From Paenibacillus tyrphae (GTDB lineage: Bacteria; Bacillota; Bacilli; Paenibacillales; NBRC-103111): a DNA stretch of 64,000 bases. The translations under genes and the position numbers were made by a program. Below are positions 16,933-25,057 of this stretch, one piece after another. Each line of letters begins with the position of its first letter. Position 1 is the stretch's first letter. The stretch spans positions 146,199 through 210,198 of the forward strand of contig NZ_JAMZAW010000013.1 in assembly GCF_024158745.1 (NCBI RefSeq), written 5' to 3'. The notes beneath the pieces are model-generated. The model ran no database searches and had not been told where the DNA came from. It saw nothing but the letters and a program-made list of their open reading frames with translations.

Positions 16933-17247
16933 TTACACATCTCCACTCCAATCGAAAACCATCGGCGGTCCTTTCTCTTTTGGATTCCATCCTTGTTCGA
17001 TGGCTTGAGAAATAATCGTCGCCACGTCCTTCGGCGTTACAATCTTCAAGTTCAAGCTGTCCACATATGGAAACTCCACCCAATAATCATTAATGTCCGA
17101 TTCGATATATACTTGAAGTCTCCCCCCTTTTTCCTGCCCGTGTTCCGCTATGAGTACAAGATATCCTTTGGAAGCTGCGGAAATGACCCAGCGGTATGGC
17201 TCGTTCCCTACAACGATTTTCCGGGACCCTTTGTTTCTTAACGTCAC
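16933..17247 (-). CDS. Small protein of a paired family, unknown function
   Basis: A 104-residue protein that follows and slightly overlaps its likely paralogue. The GTG at 17247 is chosen because a perfect GGAGGTGAT precedes it; another GTG at 17265 overlaps the upstream stop. The second half, IVTPKDVATIISQAIEQGWN, matches the CVSLIQYAIEQGWDF stretch of the neighbour, and both have an earlier beta-rich half with a Y/W-rich strand. No signal peptide is present. Function unknown. Confidence 0.7.
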   Translation of the reverse strand: MTLRNKGSRKIVVGNEPYRWVISAASKGYLVLIAEHGQEKGGRLQVYIESDINDYWVEFPYVDSLNLKIVTPKDVATIISQAIEQGWNPKEKGPPMVFDWSGDV

Positions 17248-17261
17248 CTGATCACCTCCGC

Positions 17262-17561
17262 TCACCTGAAACCTAATTCATCGATAAGAAAATCGCCTTG
17301 TTCGATTTTCATCGTTTGCTTCTCTTGGCTAAAGTCCCATCCCTGCTCAATGGCATATTGAATCAAGCTGACGCACGTATGCGGCCGATGCAGGTTGATG
17401 TACCAGTTGCCTTTCCACGAAAACCGCACTTCAAAAAAGGAAGTTTTCGAAGAATATACTCTAAAGCCGACATCCTCATTACGGGGAAATTGATTTATCA
17501 CACAATGGAACAAACAACCGTTTACCGTTATCTTTTTCGTGTCTTTACCGAACGTTTTCAT
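17262..17561 (-). CDS. Small protein of a paired family, unknown function
   Basis: A 99-residue protein. The ATG at 17561 follows AAGGGG and is preferred over the longer frame to 17618, which would run through a terminator. The chain is beta-rich, with SFFEVRFSWKGNWYINLHR, and ends with SLIQYAIEQGWDF and an acidic tail. It shares the AIEQGW motif and general layout with the next gene, so the two probably arose by duplication. No known function or family is recognised. Confidence 0.7.
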   Translation of the reverse strand: MKTFGKDTKKITVNGCLFHCVINQFPRNEDVGFRVYSSKTSFFEVRFSWKGNWYINLHRPHTCVSLIQYAIEQGWDFSQEKQTMKIEQGDFLIDELGFR

Positions 17562-17583
17562 GAACCCCTTACCCCTATCACAC

Positions 17584-17611
17584 AAAAAGGCCGCTCTCCC
17601 GGCAGCCTTTT
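17584..17611 (-). terminator. Terminator behind the PPOX flavoprotein gene
   Basis: AAGGCTGCCG and CGGCCTTTTT-like arms on the minus strand form a GC-rich hairpin with a T tract, separating the flavoprotein gene from the small pair. Confidence 0.7.
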
Positions 17612-17631
17612 CATGCACGCAATTCTCTAAA

Positions 17632-18279
17632 TTAATACAACCGCTTCGTGTAGCTCTCCTGCAGCATTTGATCTACTTGATCCGCTGTAAGCTCTATCTT
17701 GCCCTTGACATGGGCAGCGAGGATCTGCGCAGGGGACGGCCGGTCGCCCTCCGGCAGCCAGGAGTCCGGCTTCCACAGCCCGGACCGCTTGAACGCTTTG
17801 GCACAGTGCATGTAGCACTCCTCCACCTCGACGCCGATGCCGATCAGCGGCTCCCGTCCGTTAACGGCGGTCAGCTTCAGCAGCTCCGGGTCGCGGGTGA
17901 CACAGGCTTTCCCGTTGACCCGGAACGTTTCTTCAAGGCCGGGGATGATGAAAATCAGACCGATGTGCGGATTGGCGATAATGTTATGAATGGTGTCCAT
18001 CCGGCGGTTGCCGGGGCGCTCCGGGATGAACAAATGCCGGTCGTCCAGCACATGCACGAACCCCGGAGCATCGCCGCGCGGCGAGACATCGCAATATCCC
18101 TCGGCGTCAGCCGTCGCGACGGCGACAAACGGCGCTTTGGCGATAAACGCTTTGCCGTGAGCGTCAAGCGCGTGGATGACTTTGTCTATCACCAGCTTGC
18201 TCGGTGCTCCTCCCAAGACCGGAAGCAAGGCTTCCAGCTGCTCTTCCGTTGTGATCCGTTCCCGAAATACATACTCCAT
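17632..18279 (-). CDS. FMN-dependent pyridoxamine-5'-phosphate-oxidase-like flavoprotein
   Basis: A 215-residue protein of the split-barrel PPOX superfamily. The core at residues 45-110 (AFIAKAPFVAVATADAEGYC, DVSPRGDAPGFVHVLDD, LFIPERPGNRRMDTIHNII) is characteristic of the MSMEG_1061-like FMN-binding subgroup: the SPRGD and RPGNRR stretches contact FMN phosphate in relatives. The C terminus is helical. Most such proteins reduce unknown small substrates using a flavin. It is transcribed alone, behind the AAA+ gene, and has its own terminator. Confidence 0.85.
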   Translation of the reverse strand: MEYVFRERITTEEQLEALLPVLGGAPSKLVIDKVIHALDAHGKAFIAKAPFVAVATADAEGYCDVSPRGDAPGFVHVLDDRHLFIPERPGNRRMDTIHNIIANPHIGLIFIIPGLEETFRVNGKACVTRDPELLKLTAVNGREPLIGIGVEVEECYMHCAKAFKRSGLWKPDSWLPEGDRPSPAQILAAHVKGKIELTADQVDQMLQESYTKRLY

Positions 18280-18357
18280 ACCGATCGCCCTCGTTTCCAG
18301 AAATGTAAGTTCATTTTAACACGTTCCGGCAAGCGAGGGCGAACCTTCCGGTGATAC

Positions 18358-19677
18358 TCAGCCGGTCGTAAATCCGACCCGGGACGATTTTTGATCGGAA
18401 TGCCACAGCTGGGTGCGGCCTTTGCCAAGCTCCGCGTTCATCTCGCGCACAAGCTGCTCCACATCGACGGTATGCTCATAGTGCTTGCGCAGCGCCGCCG
18501 ACACATACAGCTCACCGAGCTGCGCGAAGGTGAACCCTTCCGTCGCTCTCGCCGCCACCGCGACCGCTTCGTCGTCGAGAAACTCGTGCAGCCGCTTCAG
18601 CAGCAGGTAACTGCGGCGCTGCTCTTCGTCCGGCAGCTTGATTTCGTAGGCCCGGTCGAAACGGCCCGCACGGTTCATCAGCGCCGGGTCGATTTTCTCC
18701 GGATAGTTCGTCGTCCCGATCAGGAAAATGCCTTCCTTCGAAGTCGCCCCGTCGAGCGTGTTCAGAAAATACGACCGCGCCGACTCCGGCATGGAATCGA
18801 TATCTTCGATCACGAGCACCATCGGGGCCATGCGGACGGCCGCTTCGAACACCTCCTGGATCGAGTCGCTGGTCGTGTACTCGGTAATGTGCCAATAAGC
18901 AACCGGCGCGTCCACGCTGCCCGCGATCGATTTGACCAAGGTCGTTTTACCGTTGCCCGGTTTGCCGTACAGCAGAATGCCCCGTTTGTACGGGAGGCCG
19001 TACGTTTGGAAAAAGTGCCGGTCCTGCGCGAAAAACTCGTCGATGGAACGATAAATTTCCGTTTTCACGCCTTCGTTCATCACCACTTCGTCACGCCTTA
19101 CCCCACGTGTCAACGATTCGCGCTCGCGGTCCAGCCCGTCGCGAGTATCCTTGAATACGGTCACCTGCTCCCGATCGTACTGCCGCTGCCGGCGGGACAT
19201 GTCGGTCAGGAACTCGGCCAAGCCCGCGTCGGATTCGGCCCATATAAAATCCTCGTTGAAAATGCCATGCTGCCGGAACATCGGTACCCTCGCCATGGCT
19301 ACCCGAAAACGCGGGTAGACGAACACATTGTTGCGCAGCGACGGGAACATGCGCGGTCCTTCCCCTTCCATCGCGTCTCCGAACGTGAAAGTACGCGCCT
19401 CCACCGTATCGAAGACGGCGCAAAGCCGTTCAACCTCGGGATTCGACGCCTGTACGTCGCGCTCCAACTGATCCCAAATATCCTGCCCGTAATCTTCTTG
19501 GACATACAGCTGAAAACGGGCCCGGTACTGCCCCTCCAATCGGGCTTGGATCGACTGAATGACGAAGGCGTAATCGCCGTATTCGACAATATCGAGACCC
19601 GGCAGTCCGTCGCCGGAAGCGGTAATGATCGGCTGCGGATGATTTGCTTTTTCATTTATTTTAATAACAGAACTCAT
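18358..19677 (-). CDS. AAA+ ATPase paired with RtcB
   Basis: A 439-residue ATPase. The N-terminal 200 residues are a partner-specific domain without a recognised name. The AAA+ core (about 215-390) has Walker A GKPGNGKTT, Walker B MVLVIEDID, sensor 1 LIGTTNYPE and arginine-finger region RAGRFDRAYE, typical of the classic CDC48/BCS1-like clade. The ATG at 19677 follows GAGG; an ATG at 19701 has no ribosome site. The gene lies 43 nt behind rtcB on the same strand, so the ATPase is expected to remodel RtcB, its RNA substrate, or a protein that blocks RNA ends. That role is inference. No sensor domain such as CARF is visible. Confidence 0.87.
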   Translation of the reverse strand: MSSVIKINEKANHPQPIITASGDGLPGLDIVEYGDYAFVIQSIQARLEGQYRARFQLYVQEDYGQDIWDQLERDVQASNPEVERLCAVFDTVEARTFTFGDAMEGEGPRMFPSLRNNVFVYPRFRVAMARVPMFRQHGIFNEDFIWAESDAGLAEFLTDMSRRQRQYDREQVTVFKDTRDGLDRERESLTRGVRRDEVVMNEGVKTEIYRSIDEFFAQDRHFFQTYGLPYKRGILLYGKPGNGKTTLVKSIAGSVDAPVAYWHITEYTTSDSIQEVFEAAVRMAPMVLVIEDIDSMPESARSYFLNTLDGATSKEGIFLIGTTNYPEKIDPALMNRAGRFDRAYEIKLPDEEQRRSYLLLKRLHEFLDDEAVAVAARATEGFTFAQLGELYVSAALRKHYEHTVDVEQLVREMNAELGKGRTQLWHSDQKSSRVGFTTG

Positions 19678-19720
19678 AGTAGAACTATTTCCTCGTTTCA
19701 TTTTTTTGTACTAATTCGAT

Positions 19721-21172
19721 TTAAACGCCCTTGATGCTCGCCAGCGGCTTGCATTTGGCGACGACGGACGCAAGTCCCGCCCCGACCACGCTCTCGATGA
19801 TCTGATCGACGTCCTTGTACGCTTGCGGCGATTCGTCGATGATCGACTCCAGCATGCGCTGGTTGACGACGATTTCGTCCGCCGTTCCGACGCGCAGCGA
19901 CGATTCGAATTGATCGACGGTCACAAGCCGCTTCGTCGCGCTGCGCGAGCGAATCCGGCCGGCTCCGTGGCAGATCGAGTAATAATTGCGCTCCCCGCCG
20001 GGCTGACCGACCATCAAATACGACGAGGTGCCCATGGACCCGGGGATCAAGGTCGGGTGGCCGGTCGCCAGATACGGCTCCGGATTGTCCGGATGCTGCG
20101 CCGGCAGCGCCCGCGTCGCCCCCTTGCGGTGCACGAATAAAGGCGTGCCGCCATGCGTTTCTTCCCAGGCGTAATTGTGCATCAGATCGTACAGCGTCGT
20201 CATTTCGAACTTCGAGCCGCAGACGTCCCGGAACGCTTCCCGGATGGCGTAAGCGATCAGGTGCCGGTTCGTGACGGCATAATTGAGCGCGGAATACATC
20301 AGATGGACGTAAGCCTCAGCCGCTTCGCTGTCCAGCGGGGCGAAAATCAGTCGCGGATCGGCCGTTCCCGTCCCCGTGCGGCGCATCCATTTGCCGATCT
20401 CGGAGCCGCCGTACTGGCTGACCGCACCGCCCCAAGCCCGCGAGCCGGAGTGGATCATCACGATGATTTGACCGTCGCGCAGTCCCCATTTTTCGGCAAT
20501 GGCCCGGTTGTCCTCGTGGATCTCAATCGCCTGGATTTCGGCAAAATGGTTCCCGCTCCCCAGCGTCCCCAGCTGCCGGTGGGACCGGTGCCAGTACATC
20601 TCGGGCAGACGATCCAAGTGCGACTCGTCAAAAGCGAACTTGCTGTGCTCCACATGCGTGAGCGATGTGGCTTTTTTCGGCGTGTAGCCGTCCGGGATGT
20701 ACTTTTTGGGGAGACCATGCAGCCCTTTGCGCAGCACGTGCTCCAGCCGGATGTCCGAGAAGTGCCCGCGGGCATGCTCTTCGGCCGGAAGCAGCTTTTC
20801 GATCGCCTTGACCAGCTTGCGCCGCAGCTTCACCTCCTGCAGATCGTCCCGGTGCAGATTCGTCAGGTGAACGCGCATCCCGCAGCCGATATCGCTGCCG
20901 ACAATCGACGGGGAGACGTAGCCGTTCTCGGCTTCCCACACCGCCGTCGTGCCGATGCACGTACCGACGCCCACGTGCACGTCCGGTGTATAGCTCATGT
21001 AGAGCCGGTTCGGAATTTGCAGATTGTTATTGGCCATGTCGAACACTTTGTAATCCAGCGCTTCGAACAGCTGGTCTCCTGCGAAAACGTGCAGATCGCC
21101 CGCCGGCAGTTGCACCTTGCGGTAATATTTTTCATTGGGTTGTTCGTTGTAAGTAAACATAAATGACGACAA
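19721..21172 (-). CDS. rtcB: RNA-splicing ligase RtcB
   Basis: A 483-residue GTP- and Mn-dependent ligase that joins 2',3'-cyclic phosphate or 3'-phosphate RNA ends to 5'-OH ends in tRNA splicing or RNA repair. Conserved metal-site blocks are present: PDVHVGVG near residue 63, SDIGCGMR (Asp94, Cys97), GSGNHFAEIQ and HSGSRAWGG. The guanylylated His lies in CHGAGRIRSRSA near residue 400. The usual HSGSRGLG is altered to HSGSRAWGG. A TTG at 21172 sits close behind AGGAAGG; an in-frame ATG at 21160 is an alternative. The gene is co-directional with an AAA+ ATPase and lies behind a leader with a short ORF and a hairpin. Confidence 0.95.
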   Translation of the reverse strand: MSSFMFTYNEQPNEKYYRKVQLPAGDLHVFAGDQLFEALDYKVFDMANNNLQIPNRLYMSYTPDVHVGVGTCIGTTAVWEAENGYVSPSIVGSDIGCGMRVHLTNLHRDDLQEVKLRRKLVKAIEKLLPAEEHARGHFSDIRLEHVLRKGLHGLPKKYIPDGYTPKKATSLTHVEHSKFAFDESHLDRLPEMYWHRSHRQLGTLGSGNHFAEIQAIEIHEDNRAIAEKWGLRDGQIIVMIHSGSRAWGGAVSQYGGSEIGKWMRRTGTGTADPRLIFAPLDSEAAEAYVHLMYSALNYAVTNRHLIAYAIREAFRDVCGSKFEMTTLYDLMHNYAWEETHGGTPLFVHRKGATRALPAQHPDNPEPYLATGHPTLIPGSMGTSSYLMVGQPGGERNYYSICHGAGRIRSRSATKRLVTVDQFESSLRVGTADEIVVNQRMLESIIDESPQAYKDVDQIIESVVGAGLASVVAKCKPLASIKGV

Positions 21173-21215
21173 ACTTCCTTCCTATTTCTCTGATTCCGGT
21201 AAAAATGAATGCAAA

Positions 21216-21242
21216 AAGACCGTAAGCCATAAGCCTACGGTC
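21216..21242 (-). promoter_or_regulatory. Hairpin in the rtcB leader
   Basis: GACCGTA and TACGGTC arms, extended by GGC/GCC pairs, form a strong stem-loop followed on the minus strand by TTTTTGC, 45 nt before rtcB. It has the shape of an intrinsic terminator and could act as an attenuator or end an upstream leader transcript. Confidence 0.55.
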
Positions 21243-21383
21243 GTCATGTCACGCGTCTATGCGTACGATAGCATGGAGCACAAGCCCAGCTCACTGCGCC
21301 GCTCTTCATGCCGTTTGTGTCGATGCAAACGAAGGACCCTGCCGGAACGTACATGAAACGAACGTGCCGGGGGTTGCTCTCGC

Positions 21384-21473
21384 TTACGTCGGGCCCGTAG
21401 AGGCCGATGGAACGAATTCCGGTATGCGATTGTCGCTCAAACGGTCGGACAACAAAACACCATGGCGGATCAT
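21384..21473 (-). CDS. Short leader ORF upstream of rtcB
   Basis: An ORF of 29 codons that starts at ATG with an ideal AAAGGAGG nine nt upstream, better than the site of rtcB itself. It begins MIRHGVLLSDRLSDNRIPEF and ends in GPT. No family is recognised. Its position before a terminator-like hairpin and rtcB makes a regulatory leader peptide possible, but it may equally be the 5' end of a decayed gene, because sense-like codons continue after the stop. Confidence 0.4.
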   Translation of the reverse strand: MIRHGVLLSDRLSDNRIPEFVPSASTGPT

Positions 21474-21540
21474 GTGGATCGGCCTCCTTTCTCCATTCAA
21501 GATACGGTTATCATAAACGCGGAAGGGAAACTTTGTCAAC

Positions 21541-22165
21541 CATAATATAAAAACTATTTATTAGTTATATTTATTTTTTCTATTGCACTGGCATATGGGA
21601 CTGGGGGTTATACGGTTACAAAAGGGAGCTTTGGTGGCTGTTTGGAACTGCTTGGGGCTGTTTGCTCCCGTTCCCGGCTCTCCAGCCCATGGCGAAAGTA
21701 GCTTAAAAATCCACCTCTCCCAATCGTCTCTGTAATAGAGGAACTCTGATGCGTTAAGAAGGACGGGAGAGCTGGCAGCATGGATATAGAGGAACGCACG
21801 TTCGTTATCCATGTCGAATTTTATCACCTTTGCCCGGTTTGGCAAACATAGCGCATCGCAGTTCCTTTATCCTGCTGGCTCCAGCCGGTACAGCCAAATA
21901 AGGCATCCACGTTCCTCTATCGCGGCGAACAATATGAGAGGTTGGTGCCGTGCGCTAACGCAGAAAAAAAGCGCCACTGCAACGGATATCCGTTACAAAA
22001 GCGCGTCCCCAGCACGGATCGTATACGGGCAGCAGTTTGTTCTCGTCCGATCATACATCGCATACAGACAGCAGCTTGTTCCCTTTCCATCATCCATCGG
22101 ATACGGGCGGCAGATGCTCCCACCGATCATACATCGGATATGGGCAGCAGTTTGCTTCCATCCGA
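21541..22165. repeat. Repeat-rich intergenic region (AGAGGAAC family)
   Basis: No gene is supported. The region carries forward copies of ATAGAGGAAC (21735-21744, 21786-21795) and reverse copies GTTCCTTTAT (21861-21870) and GTTCCTCTAT (21911-21920). The sequence TAGAGGAACTCTGATGCG at 21736-21753 recurs inverted at 31838-31855. The open frame 21561-21845 is a translation of these repeats. Confidence 0.65.
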
Positions 22166-22194
22166 TCATACATCGGATATGGGCAACGCCTGAC
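22020..22194. repeat. Tandem 39-bp repeat, about 4.5 units
   Basis: Units start at 22020, 22059, 22098, 22135 and 22174 and are 39, 39, 37, 39 and about 21 nt long. The consensus is close to CGGATACGGGCAGCAGTTTG, then TTCCATCCGATCATACAT. The last unit and part of the fourth form the 3' end of the downstream-read fusion gene, including its stop codon. Confidence 0.8.
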
Positions 22195-24142
22195 TTGTCC
22201 TGCCGCCAGGAATCCCACTTCGCGCGGGCCGCTGCATCAGATACGGATACAGTAAAATCAAGCCACCGACATACAGCAGGAAGGCGAAGTACGCGGGAAG
22301 CAGATGCATGAAATCGGTGTAGCCGATTTGAAAATGCACGCTGAGGCCCGCCAGAAAGCCGGGAAAGCCGCCTAGCAGCAGCGTCCACCATACCCAGCGC
22401 TGGCCTTGGCCGATGCCCCACAAAGCGATGATCAGCACGGCGAGGGCGTTGGAGAACAAAGCGCCGCCGAAGCCCGCCCGGTCGTGCGCGATCAGCGGGA
22501 TCAAGCGCTCGTTGATGTCCGCGAGCATCTCCTCCGAAGCGCATAAATAAGCAAGGTCCGTCGGGACGAAGACGAAGGTGATTCCGACGCCTGCGATTAC
22601 GACACCGCCGACGGCAAGCGCGAAGCCGAACGCGACGAACAGAAGCTGGCCCCATTGGGCGCGCCGCCAGATCCGGTCGTTCGTCAGATTCGGCGGATCG
22701 TACGAAGGCCGGTCGGCCCGCGCCCGCATGGACAGAATGAACATCGGCAGCAGCACCGCCGCCGCCAGCGCATGCAGCGGGTCAAAGTACCCGTACCCGA
22801 GGTACAGGAAAAAGCTGCTGAAGCCGACCAGACCGGAGGTCATCAAGGCCGTTTTCGTCCAGTGCAGCCCCTTTCTCAGGCCGTGCCGGGCCAATTGGTA
22901 ATACAAGATGCCGATGGAGATCATCGTCCCCGCCAGCGTGACCCGGTCGTGCGACATAAAGCCGAGCAGCCAGCGGTTCGCCTGTCCGAGCATCGTCTGA
23001 TCCATGCCGAGAAACAGCACATCGTACGGCAGCATGACCGTCGTCGCCGCGATCATCCAGGCCAAAATGCCGCCGATAACCATGCCGATGCCGAGCAGGC
23101 ACATCCAGCCCCAATCCCGCCAAAAGGACGCTTCCGGCGGGCTCTCCGTCTCCCGCACCTTCTCGTAGATCAGCGCCTCGTTAATCCGCTTCGGCAGCCC
23201 CGGCCCGGAGTAGACGAGCCCGCTGTAAAGCTGCACGCAATCCGCTCCCGCTTCCACCGCCAGCAGCGCATCCCGGGGCTCGTGGATGCCCCCGGCCAAA
23301 ACGATCGTCAGCTCCGGCCCGGCAAGCTGCCGAAGCTGCTGCACCCGTTCCACGCCCGGCGCAAGAGCCTCCCGCCCGATGACGAAGCCCTCGGGCGTCC
23401 GCACGGCATCGCCCACGACGATGCCTTCCCATGCCGCCGCGTCGATCCGGCCGAGAAGCGCTTGCAGACGTTCCGCCGGATCGTCCGGCGCCACGTACAG
23501 CAGCAGCGGCTTCCCCGGGGCTACCTCCCGGGACGCCTGCCGGACCTCGCCCAAATACGCTGCCGTCGCTTCCGGCGGCCAGCCCGTATCGACGCTGTCG
23601 ATGTAGAACGCGGCGGCCCATGGGGCGAGCCGCTCCATCATCAGCCGCAGCTCCGCCTGCGCCTGTTCCGGCGATGCGCCGGGCATCGGCCGCAGCCGGA
23701 ACATCAGCGGCAGCCGGTGCCCCTGCTTGCGCTGCATGCGCCTGGCGAGCTTTTCCAGCCCTTCGTTCACGCCGACGTTCGGATAGAGCAGCGCTTCGCC
23801 GGACACCTCTCTCCGAATCGCGCGGTCGTCCGTTACTTCCCGGACCGTCACCGGGCCGATCTCGATAAATCCGAACCCGAATTGAGCCAGCGCCCGATGC
23901 GCCGTGCCGTGAACATCCAGTCCGCCGCTGAGGCCGACGGGATATTTCAGGCGCAGCCCCCCGCACGCTTCGCTTTCCAGAATCGGATGCGACTCCATAT
24001 GCCCGAGCGTCTTGATGACCAGCGTCCCCCCGGGCAGTCTGCTAAGCAGGCCCATGGCTCCCAACGTGAAATCCCTCGCCGTCTCGGCGGGAAGTCCGAA
24101 CAACAACGGGCGAAACAACGTCTGATACGACCAATCCGGCAT
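22166..24142 (-). CDS. Dihydroorotate-dehydrogenase-like domain fused to a membrane domain
   Basis: A 658-residue two-part protein. Residues 1-340 follow class 2 dihydroorotate dehydrogenase (PyrD): LFRPLLFGLPAETARDFTLG at the start, GLDVHG-type barrel strands, and the FMN-phosphate site AGGIHEPRDALLAVEAGADC followed by VQLYSGLVYSGPG. The catalytic loop normally reading NxSSPNT is not seen; the equivalent place reads YIDSVDTG. Residues 355-640 contain about eight membrane helices of an unknown family (for example LLGIGMVIGGILAWMIAATT). The ATG at 24142 follows GGGAG. The C terminus runs into tandem repeats. It may not be a working pyrimidine enzyme; a membrane flavoprotein is a fair guess. 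Confidence 0.8.
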   Translation of the reverse strand: MPDWSYQTLFRPLLFGLPAETARDFTLGAMGLLSRLPGGTLVIKTLGHMESHPILESEACGGLRLKYPVGLSGGLDVHGTAHRALAQFGFGFIEIGPVTVREVTDDRAIRREVSGEALLYPNVGVNEGLEKLARRMQRKQGHRLPLMFRLRPMPGASPEQAQAELRLMMERLAPWAAAFYIDSVDTGWPPEATAAYLGEVRQASREVAPGKPLLLYVAPDDPAERLQALLGRIDAAAWEGIVVGDAVRTPEGFVIGREALAPGVERVQQLRQLAGPELTIVLAGGIHEPRDALLAVEAGADCVQLYSGLVYSGPGLPKRINEALIYEKVRETESPPEASFWRDWGWMCLLGIGMVIGGILAWMIAATTVMLPYDVLFLGMDQTMLGQANRWLLGFMSHDRVTLAGTMISIGILYYQLARHGLRKGLHWTKTALMTSGLVGFSSFFLYLGYGYFDPLHALAAAVLLPMFILSMRARADRPSYDPPNLTNDRIWRRAQWGQLLFVAFGFALAVGGVVIAGVGITFVFVPTDLAYLCASEEMLADINERLIPLIAHDRAGFGGALFSNALAVLIIALWGIGQGQRWVWWTLLLGGFPGFLAGLSVHFQIGYTDFMHLLPAYFAFLLYVGGLILLYPYLMQRPARSGIPGGRTSQALPISDV

Positions 24143-24249
24143 CCTCTCACTCCCGTACTCCGTCATCCATATGCTGCCATTGTATCACGCGCCGGGGTTG
24201 TTTTGTCCATAGCGACCAAGAGCTTCCTTCCATTTGCTTCCTCGCCATT

Positions 24250-24293
24250 TATATCGTAATATAAGATATAATCTAAATATACGATATAAGGAG
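24250..24293 (+). promoter_or_regulatory. MarR promoter-operator and ribosome site
   Basis: Arms TATATCGTA (24250-24258) and TACGATATA (24280-24288) are a perfect 9-bp inverted repeat that brackets a TATAAT at 24267-24272. AAGGAG follows immediately. A protein bound here would cover the -10, as expected for MarR autorepression. Confidence 0.7.
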
Positions 24294-24306
24294 CGTTCAT
24301 TCTGCA

Positions 24307-24729
24307 ATGATCAATGAAATCGCCCAGTTGAATCAATTATGGACGGATATCTACTATCGCTTGCGCTATAACCATAAAGAAAAGATCACGCACCAAAGCA
24401 TTCGCATTATGCAGGTCATCCAAAAAGAAAACGAAGCCGGCATCAAAGACATTGCCGAAGCGATGGAACTATCACATAACACAGCCTCCGAACATATCAA
24501 ACGCCTGTTGGAAAAACAATACGTGTGTAAAGCGCGCAGCAAAGCCGATGAGCGCAAAGTCATTCTGAAACTAACCGAGACGGGAAATGAAGTGCTGCAC
24601 CGACATTCCAGTCTCGATGAAGAGAAGCTCGAGCTTCTGTTTGCAGAAATGACGGAGGAAGAGCGGCAATCCGTTATCGATGCATTTACGTTATTGAAGG
24701 AGAAAGCGGAACATGTACGCCATCGTTAA
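24307..24729 (+). CDS. MarR-family transcriptional regulator
   Basis: A 140-residue winged-helix repressor. The N-terminal helix MINEIAQLNQLWTDIYYRLR is followed by the reader helices IKDIAEAMELSHNTASEHIK and the wing ARSKADERKVILKLTETG; the C-terminal helices dimerise. MarR proteins usually repress their own operon and release DNA on binding a phenolic or oxidising ligand. Here the operator-like repeat upstream fits self-control. The 3' end overlaps the next gene by 17 nt, so the small membrane protein is co-expressed and probably the regulated target. Confidence 0.9.
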   Translation: MINEIAQLNQLWTDIYYRLRYNHKEKITHQSIRIMQVIQKENEAGIKDIAEAMELSHNTASEHIKRLLEKQYVCKARSKADERKVILKLTETGNEVLHRHSSLDEEKLELLFAEMTEEERQSVIDAFTLLKEKAEHVRHR

Positions 24730-25051
24730 AGTGCTCGTATCGGCCGTCATTATCGGGATCATTTCGGAAGTAGCGCGCAGATTTCCCGCTCAGGGCGGAA
24801 TCATTGCGGCATTGCCCATCGTTAGCCTTTTGAGCATCGTGTGGCTCTATACGCAGGGCGAACAGACGGATACGTTAAGCAAATTTGTTTTTGGCGTCGT
24901 ATCCGGACTTCCCGCAACCGTGGTTATGCTTGTCATTGTTGGCATCTCTTTGCAGCATTCTCTTCATCTGTTTGTCTCGTTAGCTTTAGGGGTGGGCGGC
25001 TGGCTTCTCACTTTATATGCCCAAGACATGATCGTCAAATATTGGGCTTAA
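24713..25051 (+). CDS. DUF3147-family small membrane protein
   Basis: A 112-residue protein with four predicted membrane helices: YAIVKVLVSAVIIGIISEVA, IIAALPIVSLLSIVWLY, FVFGVVSGLPATVVMLVIVG and LFVSLALGVGGWLLTLYAQ. The RRFPAQGGIIAALPI stretch is typical of DUF3147 proteins, whose function is unknown. It overlaps the MarR gene and so belongs to its operon. It ends six bases before the convergent response regulator gene with no room for a separate terminator. Confidence 0.82.
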   Translation: MYAIVKVLVSAVIIGIISEVARRFPAQGGIIAALPIVSLLSIVWLYTQGEQTDTLSKFVFGVVSGLPATVVMLVIVGISLQHSLHLFVSLALGVGGWLLTLYAQDMIVKYWA

Positions 25052-25057
25052 TTGCCG

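Noticed and set aside
21561..21845. 94-codon frame downstream of rtcB leader
   Set aside because: The peptide is a translation of the AGAGGAAC-type repeats, which occur also in another gene-free region.
22020..22194. CRISPR array
   Set aside because: The 39-bp units follow each other directly with no unique spacers, and there are no cas genes.
22655..24259. 534-codon plus-strand frame opposite the PyrD-like fusion gene
   Set aside because: Composition is dominated by Arg, Pro, His and Gln from GC-rich antisense codons; no family and no start signal.
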